A stretch of 35,204 nt of DNA, taken from positions 1-35,204 of the forward strand of contig CAJJAU010000086.1 of the NCBI GenBank assembly GCA_905182275.1, given 5' to 3'. The DNA is from a gamma proteobacterium HTCC2207. GTDB lineage: Bacteria > Pseudomonadota > Gammaproteobacteria > Pseudomonadales > Porticoccaceae. The notes beneath the pieces were generated by a model. It saw only the letters and a list, made by a program, of their open reading frames with translations. It did no database searches and was not told the DNA's origin. Every line of letters starts with the position of its first letter. Within the stretch, counting starts at the first letter, position 1. This document shows positions 1 through 9,052 of this stretch, piece after piece. The translations under genes were made by a program, and so were the position numbers.

Positions 1-136
1 CGTAATGGCAGCGCTCAATCTGACTCATGACTTGATTCGTACTCAGGATTCTGCGAAACAAAATAACCAAGCTTCTGGGCTTTTAAGCTCAATGGATTCA
101 AAACTGAATTCAGTGCTAGCTGATTTAACGAATTAA
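1..136 (+). CDS. zapA: Cell division protein ZapA, C-terminal fragment
   Basis: This is an open frame (frame 2) running from the window edge to a TAA at 134-136. It gives the last 44 residues of a protein, beginning VMAALNLTHDLI. An alpha-helical tail containing an ALNLTHDL segment matches the C-terminus of ZapA, the small coiled-coil protein that cross-links FtsZ filaments at the division ring. The call is supported by position: zapA is followed by the 6S RNA gene and fau (ygfA) in many gammaproteobacteria, and both follow here. The N-terminal half is outside the window, so the identification rests on a short piece plus synteny. Confidence 0.75.
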   Translation, partial: VMAALNLTHDLIRTQDSAKQNNQASGLLSSMDSKLNSVLADLTN

Positions 137-201
137 TTTAAATTAGCTAGAAAATAGTGCATATAAATCGTATTTTCGGCTGCTATTTTTTTAACCCTCT
201 C

Positions 202-210
202 TGTTATACT
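202..210 (+). promoter_or_regulatory. Extended -10 promoter of the 6S RNA gene
   Basis: TGtTATACT is an extended -10 element (TG, one base, then TATACT). It would start transcription near 217, exactly where the 6S RNA closing stem begins. No convincing -35 hexamer is seen at the right distance, as is common for extended -10 promoters. Confidence 0.55.
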
Positions 211-216
211 AGTCCC

Positions 217-384
217 TCCTGGGGTGTTTGCCAGCCAAGAAGTCCCTGAGCCGATAATTATTATCCGGCTTCTTTTTGTCATCATTGTTGTGCAATTCCG
301 TGCGTCGGAAAGCCTGATATGTTGCGAGAGTTGCCAACTTGAACTGTTCGGTTCAAGGCCACGTTGGCAGCGGCACCCTGGGGT
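217..384 (+). ncRNA. ssrS: 6S RNA
   Basis: 6S RNA mimics an open promoter and sequesters sigma70 RNA polymerase in stationary phase. The 5' end (from about 217, CCTGGGGTG) pairs with the 3' end (CACCCTGGG, to about 384) to form the closing stem. Two conserved blocks of the family are present: AGTCCCTGAGCCGATA at 241-256, and the CTTGAAC...GTTCAAGG stem near 340-359 followed by GGCAGCGGCA. Its place between zapA and fau is the classical one. Length (about 168 nt) is close to the roughly 184 nt of the E. coli RNA. End points are estimated from pairing and the -10 element. Confidence 0.9.
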
Positions 385-407
385 TTAATTATTGATGAGA
401 GCAATCA

Positions 408-998
408 ATGAATAGCAGCGAGATTCGACAGCAGTTGCGTCTTAAAAGACGGTCACTGACGCTATTACAGCAACAGCAGGCAGCTCGATCTCTGGCTGAC
501 CTAATAATAGAAAGCGCTTTTTTCCAAAAAGCTAATCGTGTTGGTTTATACCTAGCCAATGACGGCGAAATTGATCCCTCAATAATTTTATCCTCAGCTA
601 ATGAACTCAATAAGCAATGTTTCTTGCCAGTTATAGATCCTAAGTCAGCCAACAGCTTATATTTCGCCTCTTTCAACGCAAATACAATATTGCAGCCTAA
701 TCGTTATGGTATCTTAGAGCCTGTCCACGTTGAGTCTGAAATTCAATCAGTAAATAATATGGATGTGCTTTTTATGCCCCTGGTTGGGTTTGACAGACTG
801 GGCAATCGAATTGGTATGGGTGGTGGCTATTATGATCGCACTCTGGCATTCATGAAATTAATAGAAAAGCCGGCACTAACTCTGGTAGGGCTTGCCCATA
901 GTGGGCAGGAAGTCTCTCAGATATCTAGTCAGAGCTGGGATATTCCATTACATCTAATTGCAACTGAGAAAGAAATAATATGCGTAAGACCAAGATAA
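408..998 (+). CDS. fau: 5-formyltetrahydrofolate cyclo-ligase
   Basis: Converts 5-formyl-THF to 5,10-methenyl-THF with ATP, returning folate to the one-carbon pool; cytosolic. The 196-residue protein has the family's C-terminal signature around residues 124-144 (MPLVGFDRLGNRIGMGGGYYDR-type), in which the glycine-rich stretch binds ATP and the YYDR end is near-invariant. Length is typical (about 180-200). It lies directly behind the 6S RNA, as in E. coli ygfA, and may be co-transcribed as the tail of the 6S precursor; that linkage is known from relatives and inferred here. The last 19 bases overlap the start of pyk, which suggests translational coupling. Confidence 0.93.
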   Translation: MNSSEIRQQLRLKRRSLTLLQQQQAARSLADLIIESAFFQKANRVGLYLANDGEIDPSIILSSANELNKQCFLPVIDPKSANSLYFASFNANTILQPNRYGILEPVHVESEIQSVNNMDVLFMPLVGFDRLGNRIGMGGGYYDRTLAFMKLIEKPALTLVGLAHSGQEVSQISSQSWDIPLHLIATEKEIICVRPR

Positions 999-2389
999 TT
1001 TGCACTATTGGCCCGGTCACTGAATCAATTGAAATGCTAGAAAAACTTGCCTCCGCCGGAATGAATGTTGCACGGCTAAATATGTCTCATGGCGATCATG
1101 AATCGCATGCAAAAATCATCCAGTCGATAAAATTACTGAACCAAAAACTCGATCATCCAGTTGCGATTTTGCTCGATACTCAGGGCCCTGAAATACGCAC
1201 CGGCGATATGGCTAATGACCTGCATCTGAATGAGGGCGATACTATATCTATCGTCGCCCGCGGAGCAGAAAATGTTGAAGAATCGTCTATCCACGTTAAT
1301 TATGATGACCTTATTAATGATGTAGATGTCGGTGACATCATCACCGTAGACAATGGTCTAATCAATCTTCAAGTGTTAGAAAAACAAGAACGAGTCATGC
1401 AGGTGAAGGTTATTGATGGTGGTCTGTTAAAGAGTAAGCGTCATGTTAATCTGCCAGGGATTCGAGTAAATCTTCCTGCTATTACCGAAAAAGATCGCCG
1501 CGATATTGAGTTTGGTATGAGTCAAGGCGTTGATTTTATTGCGCTATCTTTTGTCCGAGAGGCTGCAGATATTCATGAACTGCGTGAACTACTTGGTGAT
1601 AGAGCAGATAAAATTAAAGTTGTCGCAAAATTGGAAGACCAAGAAGCCATTACCAATATGGTTGAAATTATCGAGGCTGCCGACGGCATAATGGTAGCGA
1701 GAGGAGACCTTGGTGTTGAAATTCCCCTCGAAGTATTACCTAGAATTCAGCGCCGCATAATCCGTACCTGCGCAGAAATGGGTAAGCGCGTTATTGTCGC
1801 AACCCACATGCTTGAATCTATGATTGAAAATCCAATTCCCACTCGCGCTGAGGTCACTGATGTTGCCAATGCTGTGTACGAAGAGGCTGATGCAATTATG
1901 TTGTCCGGTGAAACCACCGTAGGTAAGTATCCGGTTAAATGTGTGGAGATTTTAGATCGTATTGCGCGCTCTACCGAGAGTAGTAGAGGCCTCTTGTTCA
2001 CAGATAATTTAGAGGTCAAAGAAGATAAGCAGCAGATAGCCAAAGCCGCAGTTACCTTAGCCGAGTCCATTTCGGCAAAAGCGATTATGGTTCCGACTCG
2101 GCGCGGACGTATGGCCAACAGAGTGACCAACTGCCACCCCCAGCAATCTATTATTTGTGCCTTTACTGATAATGATTTGACCAGACGCCAGTTAATGCTC
2201 AACCGTAATGTATTGAGCTATCAAATCGAATTTAGTGAAGATCCCGAACAAACGCTGGCATCTGCCGCCGCTGTTATGTTGACCAGAGATGATTTCTCTC
2301 CTGACGATCCGGTCGTGGTTATTTCTGATGCACTTGCAGGATCAGGTTTTGAAGCGATTCAAATACGCAAAATTTCTGACTTGCTCTAA
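980..2389 (+). CDS. pyk: Pyruvate kinase
   Basis: Catalyses phosphoenolpyruvate + ADP to pyruvate + ATP, the last step of glycolysis. The 469-residue length matches bacterial enzymes (PykF 470). The sequence opens with the diagnostic RKTKIICTIGP. The barrel carries NMSHG (34-38), the active-site lysine K217 and metal ligand E219 in VVAKLEDQEA, and MVARGDLGVEIP (238-249) with the second metal ligand D243. ATHMLESM and the LSGETTVGKYP stretch follow. The C-terminal domain (about 345-469) is the regulatory domain. The start lies inside fau (19-bp overlap). I cannot separate PykA from PykF on sequence alone, so the generic symbol is used. Confidence 0.95.
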   Translation: MRKTKIICTIGPVTESIEMLEKLASAGMNVARLNMSHGDHESHAKIIQSIKLLNQKLDHPVAILLDTQGPEIRTGDMANDLHLNEGDTISIVARGAENVEESSIHVNYDDLINDVDVGDIITVDNGLINLQVLEKQERVMQVKVIDGGLLKSKRHVNLPGIRVNLPAITEKDRRDIEFGMSQGVDFIALSFVREAADIHELRELLGDRADKIKVVAKLEDQEAITNMVEIIEAADGIMVARGDLGVEIPLEVLPRIQRRIIRTCAEMGKRVIVATHMLESMIENPIPTRAEVTDVANAVYEEADAIMLSGETTVGKYPVKCVEILDRIARSTESSRGLLFTDNLEVKEDKQQIAKAAVTLAESISAKAIMVPTRRGRMANRVTNCHPQQSIICAFTDNDLTRRQLMLNRNVLSYQIEFSEDPEQTLASAAAVMLTRDDFSPDDPVVVISDALAGSGFEAIQIRKISDLL

Positions 2390-2421
2390 AGCTAAGGTTA
2401 ATTAATTAAGCTTACAGCGTC

Positions 2422-3936
2422 TTAGCTACCTAGAAAAAAACGATAAGCTTGGTTGTCGGTTTCATCTTCGCACCGATAACCCAGTTCATCTAAAAATCGC
2501 TTAACCTCTAAGCCTTCCTTATGTGACGCTTGAAACCCGACTAAGACTTTGCCAAATGCTGAACCATGATTCCGATAATGGAACATCGATATATTTAAGT
2601 CATCGCCCAGTTCAGTTAAAAAGTTGAGTAATGCGCTAGGACGCTCAGGGAATTCAAATCGAAAAACCTGCTCTTCGCCAACCTGAGGTGAACGCCCCCC
2701 CACCATGTGCCGAATATGTGATTTGGCAAGTTCGCTGTCGGTCATATCCGAGACAGGATAACCGTCCTCACTTAACTCGCTCACTAGTTCGAAACGATCG
2801 TCATCAGAGGTCACTTTGACACCAACAAAAATCTGAGCTTGATCTGAGCTGCTAAAACGATAGTTAAATTCTGAGATAGTCCGCTTGCCCAATGCTTTGC
2901 AGAAATGCTTGAAACTACCGGGTTTTTCATCAAGCGTAACCGCCAGAATCGCCTCACGCTTCTCACCCACTTCGGTGCGCTCTGAGATATAGCGCAGTCG
3001 ATCAAAATCAATATTGGCTCCACACTGAATCGCCAGTAAGGTTTGACCCACAACCCCGTGGTGTTCAACATATTTTTTAAGTCCGGCTGCTCCCATGGCT
3101 CCAGAAGGCTCACAGATCGCTCGCGTATCGTTATATACATCTTTAATCGCCGCGCAGATCTCATCTGTGCTGACCGTAATAACTTCGTCGACTAAGTCTT
3201 TGAGAATTCGAAAGGTTTCTGTGCCTATTTGGCCAACCGCCGTGCCATCAGCAAAAATACCGACCTCTTTGAGCTTTACCGGTTGCCCCGCTTTCATAGC
3301 CGCATCAAGACAGGCCGCATCATCAGATTCAACGGCAATAATTTTAACTCCAGGGCGCACATACTTTACATAGGCAGCGACACCGGCACACAGCCCCCCG
3401 CCGCCCACGGCAATGAAAATTGCATCTAGATCACCCGGCAGCTGACGCAATATCTCCATACCCACAGTACCCTGACCGGCAATAATATCGGGATCATCAA
3501 ACGGATGAATGTAGGTAAGTCCCTGCTCTTCCAATAGCTGATTCGCATGGCCAGCAGCAGTATCATAATTATCCCCAAACAAAACTACATTAGCGCCCCA
3601 ACCACGGACCGCATCGACCTTAATACGCGGAGTTGTCTTGGGCATTACAATGGTCGCTTTGACGCCCATTTTTTGCGCAGCCAACGCCAAACCCTGAGCA
3701 TGATTACCCGCTGAGGCCGCAATGACTCCCGCCGCTAATTGCTCCTTCGACAGATGCCGTAGTTTGTTGTAAGCACCGCGTAACTTAAATGAAAAGACTG
3801 GCTGCAGGTCTTCTCGCTTAAGCAACACCTGATTTTTCAGGCGTTGAGATAATAGCGGCGCTTTATCAACCGGTGTCTCCAGAGCCAAATCGTAGATGCG
3901 AGCATCAAGAATTTTTTTTACGTACGTCTGTGGCAT
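2422..3936 (-). CDS. ilvA: Threonine ammonia-lyase, biosynthetic
   Basis: Deaminates L-threonine to 2-oxobutanoate, the committed step of isoleucine synthesis; PLP-dependent. The 504-residue length fits the biosynthetic form. The PLP lysine is K51 in PVFSFKLRGAYNKL. ASAGNHAQG and a GGGG phosphate-binding loop (AVGGGGLCAG) are present. The C-terminal third (about 330-504) has two ACT-like regulatory domains, which in this family bind isoleucine (inhibitor) and valine (activator), so this is not the short catabolic TdcB type. It is divergent from rpiA, a common pairing in gammaproteobacteria. It converges on pyk with 32 bp between stops and no clear intrinsic terminator. Confidence 0.96.
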   Translation of the reverse strand: MPQTYVKKILDARIYDLALETPVDKAPLLSQRLKNQVLLKREDLQPVFSFKLRGAYNKLRHLSKEQLAAGVIAASAGNHAQGLALAAQKMGVKATIVMPKTTPRIKVDAVRGWGANVVLFGDNYDTAAGHANQLLEEQGLTYIHPFDDPDIIAGQGTVGMEILRQLPGDLDAIFIAVGGGGLCAGVAAYVKYVRPGVKIIAVESDDAACLDAAMKAGQPVKLKEVGIFADGTAVGQIGTETFRILKDLVDEVITVSTDEICAAIKDVYNDTRAICEPSGAMGAAGLKKYVEHHGVVGQTLLAIQCGANIDFDRLRYISERTEVGEKREAILAVTLDEKPGSFKHFCKALGKRTISEFNYRFSSSDQAQIFVGVKVTSDDDRFELVSELSEDGYPVSDMTDSELAKSHIRHMVGGRSPQVGEEQVFRFEFPERPSALLNFLTELGDDLNISMFHYRNHGSAFGKVLVGFQASHKEGLEVKRFLDELGYRCEDETDNQAYRFFLGS

Positions 3937-4066
3937 GGGATATCCAGGTGTGTGGTAATGGCCAATGGTAGTTTGATATCGTCAATTACGCCAGTTTCTT
4001 GTTTTAATTAACGCTAAATTCCATCATACCTAGCAGTATGAATCTGATTTTCTAAACTAATCACCG

Positions 4067-4072
4067 TATAAT
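4067..4072 (+). promoter_or_regulatory. -10 element upstream of rpiA
   Basis: A consensus TATAAT lies 40 bases before the rpiA start. The matching -35 position (about 4044-4049, CTGATT) is weak, so only the -10 is claimed. Confidence 0.4.
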
Positions 4073-4111
4073 TAAAGCTGTCGGCAATTATTTAATAAGC
4101 AGGGGTAATTC

Positions 4112-4792
4112 GTGGATCAGAATCAACTTAAACAGGCCGTCGCTCAAGCAGCTGTAGATTATGTTTTGAGGAAAGTCGACGCAGACAGTATTGTCGGCAT
4201 TGGCACCGGATCAACCGCAAACTGTTTTATCGATCTAATTGCAAAACATAAACATCTTTTTTTGGCTACTGTTGCCAGCTCAGAAGGTTCTGCAGAACGG
4301 CTACGGAGTCACGGTATTGCGGTTTACGAATTAAATGCAGTATCGGAAGTGACTATTTATGTTGACGGTGCTGATGAGGCAAACCCTCACTTGGAGCTAA
4401 TCAAAGGGGGTGGCGCCGCGCTGACACGAGAAAAAATTGTAACCGCGGTAGCCAACGAATTCGTTTGTATTGCTGATGAAAGCAAGTGGGTTAGTCATCT
4501 AGGCGGCTTCCCTCTCCCCGTAGAAGTCATTCCAATGGCGAGAAGTCATGTCGCACGAGAACTCGTTAAACTTGGTGGCGATCCGGTTTGGCGTGAAAAC
4601 GTAGTTACCGACAATGGCAATCTCATTCTTGATGTTCACCATTTACATCCCGTAGGATCTGCCTGTGAACTGGAAGAAAAAATCAATCATATTACCGGTG
4701 TAGTCACCAATGGTTTGTTCGCACTCAAGCCCGCAGACGTGCTATTTTTGGCCACTCAGCAAGGCATTGTTACGCACTATCCAGCTAACTAG
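4112..4792 (+). CDS. rpiA: Ribose-5-phosphate isomerase A
   Basis: Interconverts ribose 5-phosphate and ribulose 5-phosphate in the pentose phosphate pathway. Family motifs are intact: GTGSTA (31-36) for phosphate binding, DGADE (85-89), and [11 protein letters not shown] (98-108) with the catalytic glutamate E107. The length of 226 residues is standard. The start is GTG, chosen because AGGGG at 4101-4105 is a good Shine-Dalgarno at the right distance and the N-terminus aligns with the family ([14 protein letters not shown]). It ends five bases from the convergent DUF2333 gene with no room for a terminator. Confidence 0.96.
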   Translation: MDQNQLKQAVAQAAVDYVLRKVDADSIVGIGTGSTANCFIDLIAKHKHLFLATVASSEGSAERLRSHGIAVYELNAVSEVTIYVDGADEANPHLELIKGGGAALTREKIVTAVANEFVCIADESKWVSHLGGFPLPVEVIPMARSHVARELVKLGGDPVWRENVVTDNGNLILDVHHLHPVGSACELEEKINHITGVVTNGLFALKPADVLFLATQQGIVTHYPAN

Positions 4793-4797
4793 TCGAT

Positions 4798-5862
4798 CTA
4801 GCCTTTTGACAGTAATTCTCGCAAGTCGATAATAGCCGCATTGGCACGACTAACATAAGACGCCATGACCAAGGAATGGTTGGCTAACAAGCCAAACCCT
4901 CGACCATTGACGATCATTGGCGAATAGATTGAATGCTGTGTCATTTCTAACTCGCGAATTATCTGCTGGACGCTCGCAAGGGCGTTCTTTTTCTCCAACA
5001 CATCATGAAAATCCACCTCAATGGCCTTTAAGAAATGCACTAATGCCCATGATGTTCCTCTCGCCTCGTAAAATACATTGTCAATTTCCCACCAGCTCGT
5101 TTTGACAGTGATTTCCTGGGGTGAATCGGTAGATTGGCGGGCACCTGTTGCACCGGCAAGATCGGTATTAATTCGCCGCTGCCCAACACTCGCGGATAGT
5201 CGTTGTGACAAACTACCGAGCCGTTTTTCAACCGTACCCAGCCAATAACGTAAATTATCAGCTCGGGTATAGAATTGGGCATCGAACACTTCTCGATCAC
5301 TCAACCGTTTCGCATATCCCTGCAGGTGCTTGCGGCCTTCGGCATACTCACTCTCCGGCCAAGGCGCCGCCCAGCGAACATGATCGACATTAAACCGAGG
5401 CTCCGCCAACGACAAATCATAATCTTCCGTAGACTGAGATTGCGAACGACTAAATGATTCACGCATGGCCTTACTGAGGTCTCTAACCTGTATCAGCACG
5501 CCATACTCCCAGCTGGGTAAATTATCTAACCAAATTGCCGGCGGCATAAGATCGTTACTTAGATAGCCACCGGGCTTATCCAACAAAACATCGACCACGC
5601 CAATAAGTGTATTGGTGGTGGTCACACCCACTACAATTGGCAGCCCTGAATTTGAATCTTTATGTACACTAAACGGTTCTGGTTCATTGCTCCAGTAAAT
5701 TCCCAACACCACTAATAGCATCAGCACTATAGCGCTCAAATAGAGCCCATAACGCAGCCGTTTTGGTGCATTTTTGCCAATGTATTCCTCAGATAATGTC
5801 TCGCCCGCATGACTGAAAACGCGTCGCCAGCCGGCCTTAAACGTGGCAAAAACACCCATCAA
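4798..5862 (-). CDS. DUF2333 family inner-membrane protein
   Basis: A 354-residue protein of the uncharacterised DUF2333 family, found in gammaproteobacteria; function unknown. It has a basic N-terminal tail, one strong membrane segment at about residues 37-57 (LYLSAIVLMLLVVLGIYW), then a long soluble part that should be periplasmic. The family call rests on recalled similarity (GGYLSNDLMPPAIWLDNLPSWEYGVLIQVRD and the WWEIDNVFYEARGTSWALVHFLKAIEVDF segment). Its start overlaps the stop of the upstream PCu(A)C gene by 4 bases (ATGA type), so the two are co-translated. That pairing hints at an envelope role, but no function should be read from it. Confidence 0.75.
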   Translation of the reverse strand: MMGVFATFKAGWRRVFSHAGETLSEEYIGKNAPKRLRYGLYLSAIVLMLLVVLGIYWSNEPEPFSVHKDSNSGLPIVVGVTTTNTLIGVVDVLLDKPGGYLSNDLMPPAIWLDNLPSWEYGVLIQVRDLSKAMRESFSRSQSQSTEDYDLSLAEPRFNVDHVRWAAPWPESEYAEGRKHLQGYAKRLSDREVFDAQFYTRADNLRYWLGTVEKRLGSLSQRLSASVGQRRINTDLAGATGARQSTDSPQEITVKTSWWEIDNVFYEARGTSWALVHFLKAIEVDFHDVLEKKNALASVQQIIRELEMTQHSIYSPMIVNGRGFGLLANHSLVMASYVSRANAAIIDLRELLSKG

Positions 5863-6329
5863 GAATGATCCATCATTGGGCGCAGTACACTTCTTATGTC
5901 TAATATCAGCGAGTGACTCCCACAGTTATCAGTATTCAGCTGAAGTGACACTGTTTGGCCATCAACAAGTCGCCTTTTAACGTTGAAAAACATTAGGTGC
6001 AGAGCACCAGGCTCAAAGCGCACAGTTTTCCCAGCAGCGACCATAACCGTTTTCATCGGTCGCATCTGCATCATGCCATCTGCGTGTAAATGTGCATGGA
6101 ATTCAATTCTCTCGGTAAGCGGTGACTGTGCAGAGACAATCTGGCAGTCGCTACCACTGTTGTTAGTCACGACAAGAAACCCCGCCGTGACTGTTTGCCC
6201 CGGGGGCATGGTACGCAGATATCCGCCAGTCAACGTCAATGACTGTTGCTCAACCGACAAGATTGAGTCAGCAGCCCATAACGGACTTTGGATTAACGAC
6301 AGTAATGCCAAAATAATGAGGTTTTTCAA
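5859..6329 (-). CDS. Periplasmic copper chaperone PCu(A)C
   Basis: PCu(A)C proteins bind Cu(I) in the periplasm and deliver it to the CuA site of cytochrome oxidase. The 156-residue protein has a signal peptide (about 1-19, cut after LWA). The copper site is recognisable: histidines and methionines in EFHAHLHADGMMQMRPM (about 76-92) and HLMFF about 20 residues later, the H-x-M of the family motif. The core GGYLRTMPPGQTVTAGFLVVTN is typical. It overlaps the downstream DUF2333 gene by 4 bases. dsbD, divergent upstream, also serves the periplasm; thiol reduction and copper delivery together would suit cytochrome oxidase maturation, but that link is inference. Confidence 0.88.
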   Translation of the reverse strand: MKNLIILALLSLIQSPLWAADSILSVEQQSLTLTGGYLRTMPPGQTVTAGFLVVTNNSGSDCQIVSAQSPLTERIEFHAHLHADGMMQMRPMKTVMVAAGKTVRFEPGALHLMFFNVKRRLVDGQTVSLQLNTDNCGSHSLILDIRSVLRPMMDHS

Positions 6330-6557
6330 AAAAACGATCTCCTGAACTTAATCAATGAATTCCATAGTCCAACTATAGCATGCCAATAAGTTTCAAATCC
6401 GCGACCTATTCCACAATTTCAGTGATTTATGTGACTAGTATCGGCTTGGCGAAGACATAAAATATCCCGCCACGAAAAATAGGGATACAATCAGGGCGCT
6501 CAGCCGTACAAATGCGCTAAAGTAGGCGTCGTTTATTATAATTTCAGGAATTCACTG

Positions 6558-8324
6558 ATGAAACATTTGCTCTATATTCCATTTCTTGCGTCACTATTGT
6601 TAGCGACTTTAACAACCCACGCACAAAGTAAGTTTATTGGCGATTCAGAGCAACCATCAACATCTAGTCTTATTGTATCCACTAATAGTTTTCTGCCTGT
6701 AGAGCAGGTATATCAGGTAGCCGTTTCTATTGAAGACAGTCAAATCTTGTTTAACTGGTCTATTGAAGACAGTTACTATTTGTACCGTGATCGATTCAAA
6801 TTTAATGCTGTTGATCCAACTACCCAGCTACAACCGCCTTTATTTGAAATCGGCAAGCGTAAATACGACGAATTTTTCGAAGAAGAGCTCGAAGTTTACT
6901 ATGGCCAAACAACCGTAAAAGTCCCTTTCAACGCCGTTCAAGGACAGATGGAAATTCAGATTGAATCTCAAGGCTGTGCTGATGCGGGGCTTTGCTATCC
7001 ACCCTACAAACAATGGCTAACCATTGATGTCGGCAACAATAGTGTGGTCATTAGCGACGTACCTACCACCGCAGCCAAGTTAGCGATGCAGAACACTAAT
7101 TCAGCTCAGCAAAATCAACCGCTGTCACTGCTTTGGGTGCTCGGCTTTGCGCTTGTTGGTGGCATGATCCTCAACCTTATGCCCTGTGTATTTCCGGTAC
7201 TGTCAATCAAGGTACTTAGCTTTACCAACACACACCAGACTCAGCGCCAAAAACAAGCACACGGCCTAGCTTATACCTTAGGGGTAACCTCAACGTTCGT
7301 GGCCATAGCCGCAATCATGCTTAGTTTGCGTGCAGCAGGAGAAGCAGTAGGCTGGGGTTTCCAGCTGCAGTCACCGCTGTTCGTTGTAGTCCTAATTTAC
7401 CTATTTTTCGTGATGGGTATGGCACTTTCAGGTTATCTAGAGATCGGCACTAGCTTGATGTCGATTGGACAATCATCTAACCAAAACGACGGATTATCCT
7501 CTTCATTCATGACTGGAGTACTAGCAACAACAGTCGCTAGTCCATGCACCGCGCCCTTTATGGGACCAGCACTGGGCTTTGCAATTTCTCAGCCTACCTA
7601 TATTGCTCTCCTGGTATTCGCCTTTTTAGGACTCGGGATGGCGCTACCCTTTATAGTATTGACCTGGATTCCAGGGTTGACCTCGAAGTTACCAAAGCCT
7701 GGCGCCTGGATGGATGCTTTTAAACAATTCTTAGCATTCCCACTCTATATGACGGCGGTTTGGCTGCTTTGGGTAGTTGGCCGGCAAACAAGTGTAAACG
7801 TTGTCGCTATCGTCGTGCTTGGCGTGATCTTAGTCACCATGGCCATCTGGTTCACCAAGTTGCGTCAGTCTAGCGGAAAGAAAATTACTGACCTCACATT
7901 GACTAATGTTCTCGCTGCAATCTGCTTAATAACTGCACTGGCAGCACCTGGGCTTACGATTTCAAAAGACAGTGAACCCCCGCGCTGGGAAAATTACTCG
8001 CCGCAACGTCTTTCTGAATTAAATCAAGCTGGCCAACCTATATTTGTTAATTTAACTGCCGATTGGTGTATTACCTGCCTTGCTAACGAGCGAGTAGCCT
8101 TTACCGATCGCTTTTATAAGCTATTACAAGACAACAAGATTACCTATCTCAAAGGTGACTGGACTAATAACGATCCGGAAATAACCAAGCTCCTCAATCA
8201 ATTTCAACGCAGTGGGGTGCCTTTGTACTTGGTCTACCCCGCCGGTAATGGGTCTCCAGAGGTTTTACCGCAAATTTTGCTCGAGAGTACGGTCATTGAA
8301 GCGTTAAATCGGGTTAAATCTTGA
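6558..8324 (+). CDS. dsbD: Thiol:disulfide interchange protein DsbD
   Basis: Carries electrons from cytoplasmic thioredoxin across the inner membrane to periplasmic DsbC, DsbG and cytochrome c maturation proteins. All three redox pairs are visible: C140/C146 in CADAGLC (N-terminal periplasmic domain), C210 in NLMPCVFPVL and C330 in VASPCTAPF (membrane domain, eight or so segments between about 190 and 465), and C504/C507 in ADWCITC (C-terminal thioredoxin fold). A signal peptide covers about 1-22. The length of 588 is close to E. coli DsbD (565). AGGA at 6546-6549 supports the ATG. In Pseudomonas a dsbD copy sits in the same place before aroQ-accBC. Confidence 0.96.
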   Translation: MKHLLYIPFLASLLLATLTTHAQSKFIGDSEQPSTSSLIVSTNSFLPVEQVYQVAVSIEDSQILFNWSIEDSYYLYRDRFKFNAVDPTTQLQPPLFEIGKRKYDEFFEEELEVYYGQTTVKVPFNAVQGQMEIQIESQGCADAGLCYPPYKQWLTIDVGNNSVVISDVPTTAAKLAMQNTNSAQQNQPLSLLWVLGFALVGGMILNLMPCVFPVLSIKVLSFTNTHQTQRQKQAHGLAYTLGVTSTFVAIAAIMLSLRAAGEAVGWGFQLQSPLFVVVLIYLFFVMGMALSGYLEIGTSLMSIGQSSNQNDGLSSSFMTGVLATTVASPCTAPFMGPALGFAISQPTYIALLVFAFLGLGMALPFIVLTWIPGLTSKLPKPGAWMDAFKQFLAFPLYMTAVWLLWVVGRQTSVNVVAIVVLGVILVTMAIWFTKLRQSSGKKITDLTLTNVLAAICLITALAAPGLTISKDSEPPRWENYSPQRLSELNQAGQPIFVNLTADWCITCLANERVAFTDRFYKLLQDNKITYLKGDWTNNDPEITKLLNQFQRSGVPLYLVYPAGNGSPEVLPQILLESTVIEALNRVKS

Positions 8325-8591
8325 TTTTAAAGATTTTATATGCTTTATCAGCGAAATTTCAAGAACTTCGCGCATTTTCAACAAAAAAGCATAATCTTGG
8401 CGCTATTCTGCGGCTAAATGCTGTAAACGTCGTTTAAAAAATCTATAGAAATCAATTTTTCTGTAAAAGTGCAGAAAATAAGCGTTAAATTCCCCTAATT
8501 TCGTCGAAAATCAAATTTTGCCTTTTTACATAGACAGATTATTAGTTTTAGTGCAGACTCTGCCTTTGTCGCTTTTAGAATTGAGAGTCTC

Positions 8592-9032
8592 ATGGCTAAA
8601 TTACTGCTACTTCACGGCCCCAACCTTAATTTACTAGGTACTCGTGAGCCGGAAATATACGGTGGCGAAACCCTACAAACCATCAATCAACGACTCATTG
8701 ATCAGGCCCAGAGTTCCGGTCATCAACTAGATGCTCAGCAAAGTAACGCCGAACATGAGTTAATCCAGAGCATTCACGATGCGGCAGAAGGCGGCGTCAA
8801 CTTTATTATCTTTAATCCCGGCGCCTTTACTCACACAAGTGTTGCACTGCGTGATGCATTGCTGGGTGTGGCCATTCCATTCATCGAGGTGCATCTTTCA
8901 AATGTTCATGCCCGCGAAGAGTTTAGGCATCATTCGTATTTTTCTGATATCGCAATGGGTGTGATTTGCGGTTTCGGTATTCAAAGCTATGAGCTTGCAC
9001 TGCAAGCGGCACTAAATACATTACAACAATAA
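8592..9032 (+). CDS. aroQ: 3-dehydroquinate dehydratase, type II
   Basis: Third step of the shikimate pathway: 3-dehydroquinate to 3-dehydroshikimate. The small type II enzyme (146 residues, normally a dodecamer) shows [18 protein letters not shown] (7-24) with the catalytic R18 and Y23, [10 protein letters not shown] (74-83) and [17 protein letters not shown] (99-115). It heads the aroQ-accB-accC-prmA run, an arrangement conserved in Pseudomonas. The 267-bp upstream gap is AT-rich and presumably carries the operon promoter, but no convincing promoter pair could be fixed. Confidence 0.97.
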   Translation: MAKLLLLHGPNLNLLGTREPEIYGGETLQTINQRLIDQAQSSGHQLDAQQSNAEHELIQSIHDAAEGGVNFIIFNPGAFTHTSVALRDALLGVAIPFIEVHLSNVHAREEFRHHSYFSDIAMGVICGFGIQSYELALQAALNTLQQ

Positions 9033-9052
9033 ACACAAATTGAGAGACCAAC

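Noticed and set aside
8325-8591. AT-rich gap between dsbD and aroQ, with a GCGAA/TTCGC hairpin near 8351-8372
   Set aside because: The hairpin lacks a T-run, and candidate promoter hexamers (TTGCCT / TATTAG near 8517-8545) are too weak to claim.
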